DNA of 64,000 bases, from assembly GCA_946902875.1 (NCBI GenBank), contig OX336340.1:8143739-8207738 (forward strand), written 5' to 3'. This DNA comes from Nematopogon swammerdamellus (lineage: Eukaryota > Arthropoda > Insecta > Lepidoptera > Adelidae). Below, in pieces: positions 10,486-21,813 of this stretch (its first letter is position 1; every line of letters starts with the position of its first letter). Both the position numbers and the translations under genes were made by a program. The notes beneath the pieces are model-generated. The model had not been told where the DNA came from. It did not search any database and worked only from the letters and a program-made list of their open reading frames with translations.

Positions 10486-12451
10486 AATATAGATATACAT
10501 ACATTTGGAGTGGTCATTCGAAAATTTTAAGAGAATTATTTTATTAGTCATTGACCCGGTAGTGAAATTTGGCAACACGACGATGGGTGCAAATGATACA
10601 GTTCCATGCCTTCACATGATCGGGTATTATTTTTCCCCTTACTTTCTGATGACATTTATCTGCCCTTCTATAATCTACTTTAGATGCACTGATTTGGTTC
10701 GGTGCTTAGATGTGCCGGAAAAATAACACAGAATGGATGACGGTTAGGTGCGTCTATACATATTTTGCGTTTAGTCAGTTAGGAAGGATTGGTAAACAGA
10801 AATATTATGAACCCGACTGTAGCTATTATACATAACTGTACATTATATAGACAGGTATGCTATTAAATATCATCGATCGACACGCACAGAAAACGCACGG
10901 ACTCATGTAACAGAATAGTAATATAATAAATCTCATTATAGTGGGCACGCGTTGTAATGATTTTTTTATGATGAAGGAAGAGGTACTCTTATACTCTTTC
11001 ACATGAAAATAAAATAGCATACAAATCTAAGCATCTCATAAACTATTAAAAATCTGGGGGGTTAAATTTATTGCTTAATGATATCTACTATCACCTCTTA
11101 GAAAATATACATACATACGTCCAATGACCAGTCGCCTGTCCTGTAGATGCATTAATTTGTTCTCATCTGTTTACACATTGTTGCTGGTGAGTATCTGGAA
11201 AAGTTGCAAAGGCTAATAGTATTGTTGGATAGTCAAACATGTAAACACTTATTTCCTAGCTTGACTTTTTTTCGAAGGGCGGCATTTATTTATTGAGAGA
11301 GGACTTTAACTTATTGCTTACTTTCAGTTCTTACTTTCCTTTCGTACGAACTTTTCTTTTATAACTTTATCTACTTTACACATTACCAAAAACAAAAGCC
11401 AAGAAGTTATAGACATACTTTTTCGCCATCATTGCTATAAATATGATTTGTAGCTGTGCACGCCGCGACGTGCCGCTCGCGTTAAAATCAGGATTTTAAC
11501 CGATCACTTCCAATCCTACTGTTCAACTTATATTTGGGATTAGCTTCTGTTTATCATATCAAACCTATAACAACGCGGATATTTATATAATTGCGTTGGC
11601 AGGAATCGGATGTAAATCCGTTGAGAAATGCTCGAGTTAAAAGCGAACATAAGATAAGGCGGACGTAGATAATTATTCCTTTCAGCTAATATGTATGAAA
11701 ATAACCACCCAACATTCTGTGTCCTAACCTCGGAATTATTGTTTTCCGAAAGACGTAAAGCCCGTCGATGACACTACCTCCGCGGCGGGGCGGCGGGTGG
11801 CGTCGCGCAACCCTGTCGCCACGGCTTCGTTTCTTCCATACTTTTCAGCATTTCGCAGGCAAATCCGGGAACCATGCTCGTTTCGCTACGATGTGTGTTC
11901 TTCAATCTGTATATCCGTCCGTCCGTCATTCACAACCTTATAGGTCGTCGACCATACGAGATTATTATTAAAACATTAGTTTTACTAAACTAAAAATTGC
12001 ATAAAAATAGTAATTCTATGATTATTTTAGGAAAAGGGAGAAACCATTTAAAATATTTTTCTACCTTTACATACGTGTGGTGTGAGTCATTTATTTTTAC
12101 AGTTAATCGACTAACGTATATATTTTTTTAATAGAACGACGGACGGAAAAATTACAAAAAATTAATAGAAAGACGGAAAAAATGTTGCTATGTTTGATGG
12201 CAAAAGTACGAGTATGCTAAGGAATCTGTGCAGCAAAATACGTTTACTATATTGACTGAAGCTAGTAGCATTTTCACTTTAAAACGCTGTTTCCAACGAA
12301 ACCCTGTATGTACAAACGGAGTTTGCATACTTATGGCAGTGTTTTTCTCTCTCTTTTTCTCGTTTCCTCGGTGTCGCGAACTGCTCATCAAAAGTCGAAA
12401 AAAGGCACAAAACCCGCCCATAATAGCCGCAGCTGCTAAGAGGGTGGGGAT
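10486..12451. other. Nothing recognised
   Basis: No element or gene seen. A CG-rich patch at 11,775-11,830 and AT-rich DNA elsewhere. Short open frames (up to about 100 codons) have no recognisable product. Confidence 0.3.
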
Positions 12452-12475
12452 GGGGGGGGGGGGGGGGGGGGGGGG
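12452..12475 (+). repeat. 24-base poly-G run
   Basis: A homopolymer of 24 G, followed by GCAGATG and further G-rich sequence to about 12,520. It could form a G-quadruplex, and its true length is hard to sequence. Confidence 0.9.
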
Positions 12476-12641
12476 CAGATGTAGGAAAAAGAGTGAGGTA
12501 AGGGGTGGGGCTAGGGTTGCCTCACGCCGCCCGAAGCCCTGAATTCCCGAAATTCTCCTATAATTAAAACGCGTCCTCCTTTCCCGTATTTATTACATAC
12601 TTCCAGGAAAATAAAGAGTAAGACACAAAATTAATCAATAC

Positions 12642-12990
12642 CTATTGACAAAAGAACGCTCTTTGACGCAATAATAATTTGTTTTTATAGAAAGCGCGAC
12701 ATGTGACGCCGAGCCACCCATAACGACGCCTAGGGACATTCGGTCGTACGCGCGGGTTGCGAATGCCATGCCGGCCTGACAGGTGCCTATTCACGGCTCT
12801 CTTGAAGGACCCAATACTATATTTGGGGAGAAATATGTAGGTAGGGAGAGCGTTCCAGAGTTCATTCTGGTTCAACTCACCCGCGATATCTGAAAAACTG
12901 CGGGACTTGTCAATGCGATAAAGCCATCGCGATCGAGCTCTGGTAGGCCAGTGAATCGACTTGAGACGGCAGATCTCTGAAACCAATCGT
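12642..12990 (-). pseudogene. LINE 3' end, C-terminal fragment
   Basis: A 114-codon minus frame includes ELWNALPTYIFLPKYSIGSF, KRAVNRHLSGRHGIRNPRVR and ends in CRAFYKNKLL. This is the extreme C-terminus of a jockey/CR1-like reverse transcriptase (W..LP...F....Y....FK..VNRHL). The DNA ends in ACATGTCGCGCTTTCTATAAA, and the same terminus is at 31,270-31,300 (plus), 34,595-34,615 (minus) and about 25,710 (partial). The copy is 5'-truncated and followed by no clear poly-A. Confidence 0.8.
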
Positions 12991-14984
12991 TAGAAAGGAA
13001 CCGAGACATATGTACATATCAGCGAGTGGGTCAATTTTCCGTAGACATGGTTCAAGGGTTAATAAAGAATATTAACTGTTCTACTTCCTTCATGATCTCA
13101 TTGGTCCACTCGGACACGTCAATACAATTTTTATGTGCCCTATTAGCTCGGCGAGAAAGAACGGGCAACTAAACTCGCCTGCGGTCAATATTTTATCGAG
13201 CACCAATTGCTAAAAATGTTCCGGACTCCCTTCAAAACTTCCTGGAATCGCATTTAAAAAGTCGCGAAGTCGCATTACACGAATAAGACAACCCTAGTTC
13301 GGGAAGCTAAAACTGCGACCGTGAGCGCGCTCAGAAGATCGGAGGCGACCATTTTGGAAAGTGGGAACTATTGCTGTGGATACGTGCACGGAATAAATAG
13401 AGAAAACCTTATTTGTCGCGTAAGAAATATTTGGTTAGCCTGCATAAATCAAATCTGAATGATAATTTGTAAAGTTGGGTGAAATTTTATGTTACATCTT
13501 TTTACGGATTCCTTAGTTTCACGATAAAATATGGCTTTTTTGCTCGATATTTCAGGCCAAACAATTGTGTCGCTTTTCATGGTGTATCATAATATGTGTC
13601 ATGGGCGTTAACGCCTAGCGCAAAAACTTTCATCACCATACATATTTACACGATAATGGTCACATCACAAAAATACTAGTGATAGAACATCTTTATTCTA
13701 CTTTCAATAGGCTAACCGCAGGTTAGGTAGCATTGTTTCGGTATTCAATATTGTAATGCAGATATAATTTTAAGAATGCATTTGAATGCAGAATGACGGA
13801 TGCGTCGCATGCAAAACAAGCTCTTCCATACAACATAATTATGGTCTATTCTGCAATGAGCGTCGCCGTCAATTTGTCTCGAATGTGCGAACGAGATTTT
13901 TCCACGGCTGCTTTTCGTGGTCGAACTTTTCATATTTTATTCAGGAAAATATACACAAGACCTTATTCTCCTGACGTGAACAGAAGGAGCAGATCCACTA
14001 AAAAAATTCTAGCTCTAAATTCGGTAGATTTTATGTGAATTTAGAAGAAAGAGCTATAAAGAGCGACAGTGAAAACAATTTACTAAGTCTCCTTGTTAAT
14101 CTTGGCGTATGTACGAGCAAACAGTAGCAGACAGAATGATTTCATGTAGTGGTAAATAAAAATGTAAAAAAATGTTAGAAAAGTTTTCATATCCGTTCGT
14201 TCCTTATACCTATTATATTGATGAACCGAATAAAAAAACATGCATACTTACCGGTCGCGGTGGATATAAAAAAGATGCACCATACTGAACATGCTTTGCG
14301 TCGATGGAATATTTGAACATGCTATAATTTCTATGATGAAATAATAAAGCACTTTCCATGGGCAAAATTAAATTTAGTCAGAAATACGCGCGCTATCATT
14401 ATCATAATACCTACCGGGCTTTTGATGTTTTAAATGTAGGTTTGAAGGGAAACTCGTGTACGGTGCCGAAGAAACAACACAATTTGCTCGTTGGGGCGAA
14501 CTAAAGGGTCAGAAGGACCGCACAATACGCAATATTTATTGCTGAGGGTCGCCCCAGACCACACCACAAAAGCAAATAAAATCATTTAATATATTGTGGC
14601 TCTGCCCTGCCTTTTACTTTATATATACACGGTTGTAAATAAGATTTTAAAAAGTCTATTGAAGCAGATCTTCGTTAAATTTTTATTTTTGCTATTCATA
14701 CAAGCGTTTGGAACTACTCTAGCCGAAGACTGTGAAATTGGTGGTGGTGAATGTTTTTAAGAAAGAAGTTGCAAATTGTAAGTTGGATCCTTACAAAAAA
14801 AAAAAATTGCACTTGAAAGCATTTAGCTTCGTTTAAAATTTTTCAATGTCGCAAGCTGCAAAGAGCACCTTCAGTAATTCAGCAGCTTGGAAGCGCATGC
14901 TTCAGCAACAACAGCCTGCTAACAAACTTTCTCGCAAAAAGTGCGCGATGCAATTTGTAGTCATAATACGACCAAGTTGCCGGG
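12991..14984. other. Nothing recognised
   Basis: No gene, TIR or SINE found. The part at 13,130-13,390 has moderate CG content and could be a decayed repeat or a regulatory stretch. Short open frames near 13,745-14,038 overlap on both strands and are not convincing. Confidence 0.3.
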
Positions 14985-15010
14985 CGCCGCCGCCGCCGCC
15001 TCCGACCGCC
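14981..15010 (+). repeat. (GCC)n tract
   Basis: Five GCC units followed by TCCGACCGCCG. A simple repeat; any reading as polyproline or polyalanine is not supported by a longer frame. Confidence 0.6.
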
Positions 15011-15116
15011 GATCTAATTGCATTGGCACTGTTCCACGGATCTTAAGAGAGGCTGGGGAAGGCTTTAGAGGTTCGTATTTATGTATGCACATATGTCTTT
15101 TAGGTTCCGTACCTCG

Positions 15117-15458
15117 TGCTGGGAATATCGCTACGTGATATGGTGCGTAACGAGGCAATCCGCCGACGCACCAAAGTAGTCGATATTGGATACCGGGTGG
15201 GTAAGCTCAAGTGGCAGTGGGCTGGGCACGTCAGCCGAAGAGACGACGACCGTTGGAGTAACCGTGTCCTACACTGGCGGCCGTGGACAGGAAAACGGAG
15301 TGTGGGAAGACCACCCGCCAGGTGGGACGACGACATCAAGTACGTCGGCGGAAAGCAGTGGTTCCGTACCGCTGAAGGCCGGGAGGACTGGAGGAAAATT
15401 GGAGAGGCGTATGTCCAGCAGTGGACGCTTACACGCTGACTGACTGACTGACTGACTG
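15117..15458 (+). mobile_element. RTE-type LINE, 5'-truncated insertion
   Basis: A plus-strand frame running to the stop at 15,437-15,439 encodes the RTE-clade C-terminus: LGISLRDMVRNEAIRRRTKV, KLKWQWAGHVSRRDDDRW, VGRPPARWDDDIK, then EAYVQQWTLTR. The 3' end is the (TGAC)n microsatellite usual for RTE elements. The insertion is flanked by ACCTCG on both sides (15,111-15,116 and 15,459-15,464), read here as a 6-bp target duplication, and 44,055-44,100 gives the pre-insertion site. Only the last 107 residues remain, typical 5' truncation. The frame is open, so it is comparatively young. Another, badly decayed relative is at 41,425-41,690. Confidence 0.9.
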
Positions 15459-15460
15459 AC
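15440..15460 (+). repeat. (TGAC)n tail of the RTE LINE
   Basis: About five TGAC units directly after the stop codon; the 3' terminal microsatellite of the retrotransposon. Confidence 0.85.
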
Positions 15461-15749
15461 CTCGAAAAGGTGAAAACGGAACCTAATGATGTGTTTTCTA
15501 TATGGAATCTGACATGGTCGCTCTACCACCTGCTAAACCTGCTACCACCGTCTCTCATCATGATACAGCCGGTTAGGCAAATTAAATTATTGCAAAGTCT
15601 GTTATGTATGAAATAGGGACAATCTGTTGTTGTGTAAAAGTGTGAAAATAATAAATGAAATGTTGAGTTTGAGTTTTAAAGCCGACACTACGCTCCAGTC
15701 GGAATTCTACCAGTGGGTGTCAAGTGTGTGCTTCCTTTGGTCGTATCAT

Positions 15750-16112
15750 AGATGTTTATGAAATCCGGTATGGTTGGCTAAGTCAGAAGGGCCAAAGCAC
15801 ATGCTTCCCTTTGGATTGTTGGCTATACCGGACTAGAGGAGAACACAGCCCAGGCTGATATGCGGCCATCTTACATACAGTACGGTGGAACCAAACCAGT
15901 TAGCTACAATTTGAGCCTACCACCACGCCTACAACCTTTTATTGGACAGGGGAAGGGACCTACAGTTTTACACCGGTTCCGAATGGTGAAGCAGCAGGTG
16001 TAGTTGATGCACGTAATTTTTTCCGTCAGAAAAAAACTCATTGGTACACGCCGACCGGATCCGAACCTCGGACCTCTCGCAAGAGAAGCCGCCGCCCAGA
16101 CCACTCGGCCAC
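15750..16112 (-). repeat. tRNA-derived SINE, near full length (family B)
   Basis: On the minus strand the head has an A box, TGGCCGAGTGG (about 16,100), and a B box, GGTTCGGATCC (about 16,060), at tRNA spacing, with a DNA match to a tRNA-like fold. The body contains GGTAGGCTCAAATTGTAGC, GGTTCCACCGTACTG and ATGGCCGCAT, and the end is CCGGATTTCAT. Partial copies are at 1,578-1,714 and 48,860-49,085, and a more divergent head at 59,430-59,615. No protein is encoded. Confidence 0.8.
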
Positions 16113-16153
16113 ATGTACATAGTACTTGTCTGTAGTGCAGAAGGCGGGTGTGC

Positions 16154-16353
16154 TAAGTTCGTAAAGTATAGCTTGATACGCGTGACAGATGTCAGAGTGA
16201 CATTTCTTTGTATGCGTGACAGATGTCAGAGTGACATTTCAACAAAGTATGACGTTGTATTGCGTGCATTTTACTGTAAAAAAATACGGAACTTCATGCG
16301 AGGTGTTCTCGATGACATCTGTCACGCGTATCAAGCTATATTTTACGAACTTA
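16154..16353. mobile_element. MITE with 41-bp TIRs
   Basis: Left arm 16,154-16,194 and right arm 16,313-16,353 are near-perfect complements (TAAGTTCGTAAAGTATAGCT and so on). Just inside the left arm the segment GCGTGACAGATGTCAGAGTG is present twice in tandem (about 16,179 and 16,213), so part of the TIR has been duplicated. TA at both edges fits a TA-targeting transposon. Confidence 0.85.
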
Positions 16354-16375
16354 TAGTTTCCTCGCTCGCTGGCAC

Positions 16376-16412
16376 GGCGCGCGGCGGGGAGGGGCGGGGC
16401 GGTGGCGGCAGT
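16376..16412 (+). other. GC-box-like patch
   Basis: GGCGGGGAGGGGCGGGGCGG in an AT-rich setting. It resembles Sp1-type GC boxes, but there is no transcription unit next to it. Confidence 0.35.
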
Positions 16413-18493
16413 CAAAAGTAGGATGCGCTAGCTGAACTTGAACTTACGAGCAGTGCGTGCACTAACGAGCTACACTTTCTGTTCTACGACATTTCACCTA
16501 TATTGCTGTGGAAAACGAACATTATAAAGTAAACGGCCTAAAAGTTTGGATAAACATTTTTAGTAGAATCTGTTTCTAAACTTTTTGAAATCATATTTGT
16601 GTTTATTCACCAGTAGGATGATAGAGCGCACTTAGTGCGCCGCTGCGTGCGACTGCCTTGCGAAGCAGACAGAACCGGATAAACATTTCACTAGAATTGG
16701 TTTATACATTTTTTCTTTTGCATTTTTTAACTCGGTAAAATCGGCGAAACTAAGTACGAGTACCTACGTACCCAAAATGTAGCCCTAAATGTTTTGGTCA
16801 GTGAAGAAAAAGGTTTTTAGATCCCAAATAATGTAAACACATTCGAAGGCTTAGTTAGATAGAAGAGAGGCATTATTATCTATTAGCTTTAAATTATTTA
16901 TAGTGGTTAGTACAGAGAAGACTTTCATTTGCAAATAAAAAATACGAAAAAATAAAAAAATAGTTCTTTCAGTGTACCGAAAGAAAATAATCTTTTAGTG
17001 AGGTTAAATATCTTTCCGATCAACCAATCAGACCTACGCAATTTAAATTTTATTTATTTATATTTTTATTTACAATTTACATTTTATTTAAAAGTTGGTC
17101 TGAGTTTATACATAGTTCTGACATTTCGTACTCATTGATTCTTCATAGTACTAACTCGACGGTAGTAATATAATTTGTAAAATCTAATAGGTGTAAAATA
17201 CTTGTGTTCATATACGGTCTCCTTGTAAATAATTGTTTTCTGTTATTGCTCTATACCCGTGATTTCCCATTGAAAGTACTTTCCATGATTGAATCCTAAA
17301 ATTTAATTTTAGACTAGCATTTAAGATAACGGTTCCAGTACTCACATTATCCGCAAATGAATACTCATAAAAATCTACGATACGCCTATTCCGCAGTACT
17401 GACGTGCTTAAACCATGTCTTAAATCTTCATTTGGGCCTCGAGCGGAGAAGCCTACCAATAATTTATTATCTCCCTCCGCTTGATGTCTATCGAGAGCGC
17501 GTAGTATTAGAAACCTATTGAGATAAATAAGGAGGCATCGGCGTGACGTCGCTCCGCTTGGTAGAATGAAGGATGACGTTATAAATTGTTATGAACCTTT
17601 TTAGATGAATGATTATGATCTTTCTTGGGATGAAATAACAAAGAAAAACAGAGAGCAACGTTTTCTGAAATTGAATTTATTATCAAAATATTTACAAAAT
17701 AATATTTTATTATGAAAAAAAAATTGAGACCAAAATAATCAATCAAATCAAATCAAAAAACGTTTATAGCACTTAAATACTAGGTAAATAGCTAATGCTT
17801 ATGGCATTTTTACAATTGAGCGCAATCACAAATTCGTGCAAGGCAAAATATGGATTGCTAATTTTACAATTAATTTTTCTAATTATAATTATTATTATTT
17901 CTTTGTTTTTCTCGCATTCATTACCGCGTATGATTAATTTCTAAAAATCAGGCGCTGTACATACTTCACAAAAGTGTTTTATATTTCCTCGACATAATGT
18001 ATTTCAATTCACTCGAATTTTCCAATTAATTTTGGTATTCCACTTGGAACGTTTATTGAACGCGAGCGCGGCGACACCTACCGGGCGGGTCACACCCTAC
18101 ATCACACTCTCGACCCTGAGCGCGTAGGCTAGTTAGGTTGCTGTTACATAATATTCCATAAGAACATATATTTCTCAAATACATTTATACACTAAAAATA
18201 ATTTCACTAAGAAAATGTGTAAGTATAATGATTAATGAATGATGTATAATATAAAAATCTAAAAATCCGCAGAGCCGAGTCGCGTAGCACGCATTAGTGA
18301 GTGTTTTGGAATGACATAATGTCCTATCTATCTATAAAGTGTTCTGTTCTGTCTATAAAACTTTTCTGCGAAACCGAAGGAGGCCTCGCTAGAAGGATTC
18401 TTGCTGTGAACAGTTGTTTTCACCTCACCGCTGAAAAAGGAAGAATTCCACCGCCGCTCCGCCGCGCTCTAAACCTAGAGAACTGAAGATAAT
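16413..18493. other. Nothing recognised
   Basis: AT-rich. CG-rich patches at 18,060-18,125 and 18,430-18,480 stand out but show no exon signals I would defend. Confidence 0.3.
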
Positions 18494-18745
18494 TTACGAA
18501 CATAGCCACCCGCAACGCAAATCAACCCAACACAAAATCCCAGGAGCAATAGGATGCCGATCCGCTGCCGCGATGCCGCAGACATCACTCCTCAGTGGCG
18601 CCATCGTCCATGTTTTTTCCTTCACCGGAGTAACGAAGTGTGAGTGCATTACTCGATGATGATGCGCCTGAGATTCGAACCCCGTACCTCTCGCTCGCAC
18701 GAGAGGCCGGCGCATTACCACTGGGCTGCCCCTTCAATTTTGTTA
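18494..18745 (-). repeat. tRNA-derived SINE (family C)
   Basis: Minus strand: GGCAGCCCAGTGGTAATG (A-box region, near 18,725) and GGGTTCGAATCTCAGG (B box, near 18,675), with an extra hairpin between them (CCTCTCGTGC/GCGAGAGG). The body continues to about 18,494 with GGACGATGGCGCCACTGAGG. The 151-codon plus frame running across 18,644-19,099 is antisense to it and has no product. CG-rich DNA at 18,840-18,930 follows, unassigned. Confidence 0.75.
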
Positions 18746-19107
18746 AAGTTGTTAAACCATCTCCTGTGTGACTCCGTCTGTACTCAGCAGCGTGTTGCTT
18801 CAAAGCGTGCTGGCACAAAACCATTACTACGTTTATGCCGTGCCGCTCCCCGCGCCACCTCCTGTGACGTCACATATGCCCACCCGACCCGACCCACGCG
18901 CCGTCCGCCGCCCGCGCCGCGCTTTACTCTACAATGTGACAACCAACAGATTTATGCGATTTCATTACGGACGCAAGGTTATTATAACATATACGAAACG
19001 CTATACGTCCGTATACTTGGAAATTATAATGTAAAATTAAATGGAGTGTACGTACATTTGTTTAAGTTTTTTTTAATGTGCGCAGCCCGTTCGCGTTAAA
19101 CAAAGCG

Positions 19108-19366
19108 TATTATTTTGAACCGACTTCAAAAAAAGGAGGAGGTCCTCAATTCGACTGTATTTTTTTTAATTTTTTTTTTATGTTTGTTACCTCAGAACTT
19201 TCGAATGGGTGAACCGATTTTGAATTTTTTTTTATTTGAAAGCTGGTGCTTCCCGTGTGGTCCCATTTCAATTTGGTCAAGATCGGATTGGAAAGCCAGG
19301 CGGAATCGCGAGGCCGAAGGCCGAGCGATTCCGCCGAGTACACTAATAGCAAAAAATTCAAAAAAA
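19108..19366 (+). repeat. AACCGACTTCAAA repeat
   Basis: Starts AACCGACTTCAAAAAAAGGA, contains GTTACCTCAGAACTTTCGAA and ends with GGCCGAAGGCCGAGCGATTC near 19,330. The starting motif (ACCGACTTC) is also at 21,590, 21,795 and 48,803. I recognise this as a dispersed repeat type common in moth and butterfly DNA, but I cannot assign a class. Confidence 0.6.
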
Positions 19367-19370
19367 AAAA

Positions 19371-19582
19371 AACTGTGAAATAAAAAACTATTTAAAAAAA
19401 TATAAAAACCGCCTTCAAAAATGTATGAAATAAAAAAAATCTAACCCTAGAGTTGAAGGCGGTGGTGCTAAAGCAAGCAAAAATAACTGACCGCCTTCAA
19501 CTCTAGGGTTCGATTTTTTTATTTCATACATTTTGGAAGGCGGTTTTTATATATTTTTAAATAGTTTTTTATTTCACAGTTT
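19371..19582. mobile_element. Hairpin element, 93-bp arms
   Basis: 19,371-19,463 and 19,490-19,582 are near-perfect complements with a 26-bp loop. Inner core is GAGTTGAAGGCGGT/ACCGCCTTCAACTC, which is also the core of the hairpin at 21,583-21,813, so the two are related. Non-coding. Confidence 0.85.
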
Positions 19583-19915
19583 TCTTTGTAATTTTTTAAG
19601 CCTGAATGGACAAAGTAAGTGTATGTATATATTTCGATATTACCTATATATTATATATTCTCGAATTTATATGAATTCTTACTTATATGTACTAGGCATA
19701 GAGAAATAATACTTTATACGTCTATGGTACTAGGTGTAAATTATAATTTATGCTCCTTATATTTTATTTCTCATTCCAACACTGAAGTATTTTGCTACTT
19801 ACATACATTTACACTTACATTTACCCCTCATGCGACCCTCAAACATATAAAAGTCTTATGTATTTTTTTATATGTTAGTACCAAGCATGTACTCGCTTGT
19901 TATATTTTTCTTCAG

Positions 19916-20071
19916 ATAAATGCAAAAGCCGAAAATGAAGAGAAAAGAATACGTCCCGACCAGGATTCGGACCTGGAATTCTGGCTCAAACCGGCAAATC
20001 AAAGGCGTGAACGTGTAAGAGAGGTTGTAAACAGAAATGGCGACGGAATGTGCGGTGAGGCGCAGTGACTA
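19916..20071 (+). other. Possible terminal exon, unknown protein
   Basis: A polypyrimidine tract and acceptor (TTATATTTTTCTTCAG, ending 19,915) are followed by an open frame of about 50 codons (INAKAENEEKRIRPDQDSDL and onward, ending CGEAQ) with a stop around 20,066-20,068. The frame is charged and hydrophilic, unlike its AT-rich upstream part. I do not recognise the protein. Against it: CCAGGTCCGAATCCTGG inside resembles a Pol III B box, so it could be a SINE remnant. Confidence 0.25.
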
Positions 20072-20194
20072 GGAAGATGTCGACACATTGTCCGCGCCGT
20101 CAGCCGGATGTCCTACTCTCGAGGGCCTGATAATATCGTCTGATGTACGCGGGACCTATGAATAAGGGCGGGACAACACATTACCAATTGCCGG
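20069..20194. other. CG-richer stretch, unassigned
   Basis: Contains GTCGACACATTGTCCGCGCC; nothing recognised. Confidence 0.2.
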
Positions 20195-20525
20195 CGGCAT
20201 TTTTTTTTTTTTATGGAACCTGACTCGGTTGGCTACATCACCTACAACATCCGTGATGTCAGCCCATAACACCGGGTGAACTTGGTGCCACGTCAGTGCC
20301 TCCCTTCGGTCGTGCCGGCTACACTGAACTGGACGGAAAACACAAACTATTTACATAGCCGTTTCGACCGACCTTTCATTCAGTGCCGTGGTACCAAACC
20401 GGGCGGGTTCAACCCTACCACCTAGTAATATATGAAGGGAGTCATATCCCTTAGTCGCCTTTTACGACATACACGGGAAGAGATGCAGTGGGGCTATTCT
20501 TTTAAAGTACCGGCCCCACACGGTA
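20195..20525 (-). repeat. SINE-like element, alternative head (family A2)
   Basis: Minus strand begins ACCGTGTGGGGCCGGTAC, runs through AAAAGAATAGCCCC, GTCGTAAAAGGCGACTAAGG, GGTAGGGTTGAACCCGCC, then GTCGAAACGGCTATGTAAAT and ends GTCAGGTTCCATAAAA plus a poly-A. From the GGTAGGG block onward it is the same as the chimeric tRNA/5S SINEs at 50.07 and 53.92 kb, but the 5' head is different. Another copy: 28,335-28,665. Confidence 0.8.
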
Positions 20526-21399
20526 CAAACACTTTTCATGGCACATTTTGGAGAATATGAGAAAATACGCGTTCAGCGACCTATATGTTGGGTTTGGAAC
20601 GCACATTAAAATTCTTACTTTGACTTTTCAATTTTAAATCAGTGTTGAACAGCGACAGAATGGATGATAGAATACTAACGAATAGAAGGATCGCCCTAAT
20701 CGCAGAGCACCTAAATTTTTCTTAGATTAAATCGAGCATGTGCTCTAAAAATTTCAAATACTTATTATCTGAAAGTGAAAGACATGTGCAATTTACCAAA
20801 ATAATAAGAGCTATTTATATGTGAAGTTATATGTCGAACCAGCCGTTTTTAAATGTGACCGCGGCAAACAGATGGGAAACAATGAAATAATTTTCCCATT
20901 CGGTCTAAAAGTTGAACGTGCCGTAAATTAAACCGTTGCGCAACCTTTTCATCACCAAGCTTTAAAAAAACCGCAAAAAATCGCAACCGGTACAAACGTA
21001 TACAATGCTCTACATATCCTCTCTGTATACATAGCGCAACATGGAGACAATTTCAAGTGTGCACTTGTAGACGTATGACGATGCAATACGCACGCGCTGT
21101 TCGTAGCACCGAAATTAAGTATACCTAGGTATATTAGTATCGTACGCATCGACTGACTGGGCTCAGCCAATATATTTATAAATCATGTTTTACTGCCTTC
21201 TTTCACTTGAACTATTCTTCTTTCTTTTCCATTTTTCCTGCGTTACACAAAAAGTTGACTGAAGAAATCACTAATGTGCGTTCGTCTTTGCACACTTCGT
21301 ATTTTAAAGCGTTGTTTTACTTTTAAATTGTGTTGTAACTTTCTGTTGATCATCTGTATACCTACAGTATGTAGATACATTTGAACAGACGCTAAAGAA
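20526..21399. other. Nothing recognised
   Basis: AT-rich; no gene or repeat supported. Confidence 0.3.
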
Positions 21400-21520
21400 C
21401 TGGCAGTTGGACCAACCTGCTTATGGAGACGTCCGGGGATCGTCTTTGTCATATAGCGTTCCTCACCCAAAACATAAGCCTGACCATTCAACGGGGGAAC
21501 GCTACTTCGGTCCTTGGGGC
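21400..21520 (+). pseudogene. LINE C-terminal fragment
   Basis: Plus-strand frame: METSGDRLCHIAFLTQNISL, then TIQRGNATSVLGA. This matches the final residues (TGD....FL.Q.IS..IQRGNAASVLGT) of the LINE family at 6,230-7,520. Only the last 40 or so residues remain, directly 5' of a hairpin element. Confidence 0.7.
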
Positions 21521-21582
21521 AACGACAACAGTCCCAAAGGAGGACAGATTAAATTTATTAACAGACTTTACTGTTTTAAAAT

Positions 21583-21813
21583 CATTGCACCGACTTCAAA
21601 CAACTAGATCTAGAAACAACTAAAACTTAAGTGTTAAATAATGTTTTGATTCATGTTCGGACCATTGAGTTGAAGGCGGTACAAAAGCACAAAAGGAGTC
21701 ATCTATCAATTTTCAGGTGTGCTTTTGTACCGCCTTCAACTCAAGCCTAATATGAATCAAAATATTATTTAACACTTTGAAGTTCTAGTTGTTTTTTTGA
21801 AGTCGGTGCAATG
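21583..21813. mobile_element. Hairpin element, about 100-bp arms
   Basis: Arms 21,583-21,697 and 21,717-21,813 are imperfect complements starting CATTGCACCGACTTCAAA. Core GAGTTGAAGGCGGTAC is shared with the 19,371 hairpin. Small indels differ between arms, so it is older than the other hairpins. Confidence 0.8.

Larger units (their letters stand above)
15090..15500 (+). repeat. Interspersed repeat interrupted by RTE LINE
   Basis: The left part ends TTTTAGGTTCCGTACCTCG and the right part starts ACCTCGAAAAGGTGAAAACG. An uninterrupted relative at 44,055-44,100 reads straight from GTACCTC into AAAGAAGTGAAAATGG. It is the edge of the element whose other copies carry (GTCY)n microsatellites. Confidence 0.65.

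Noticed and set aside
18644..19099. 151-codon plus frame
   Set aside because: Antisense over a tRNA-derived SINE and running through a CG-rich patch; no family resemblance.
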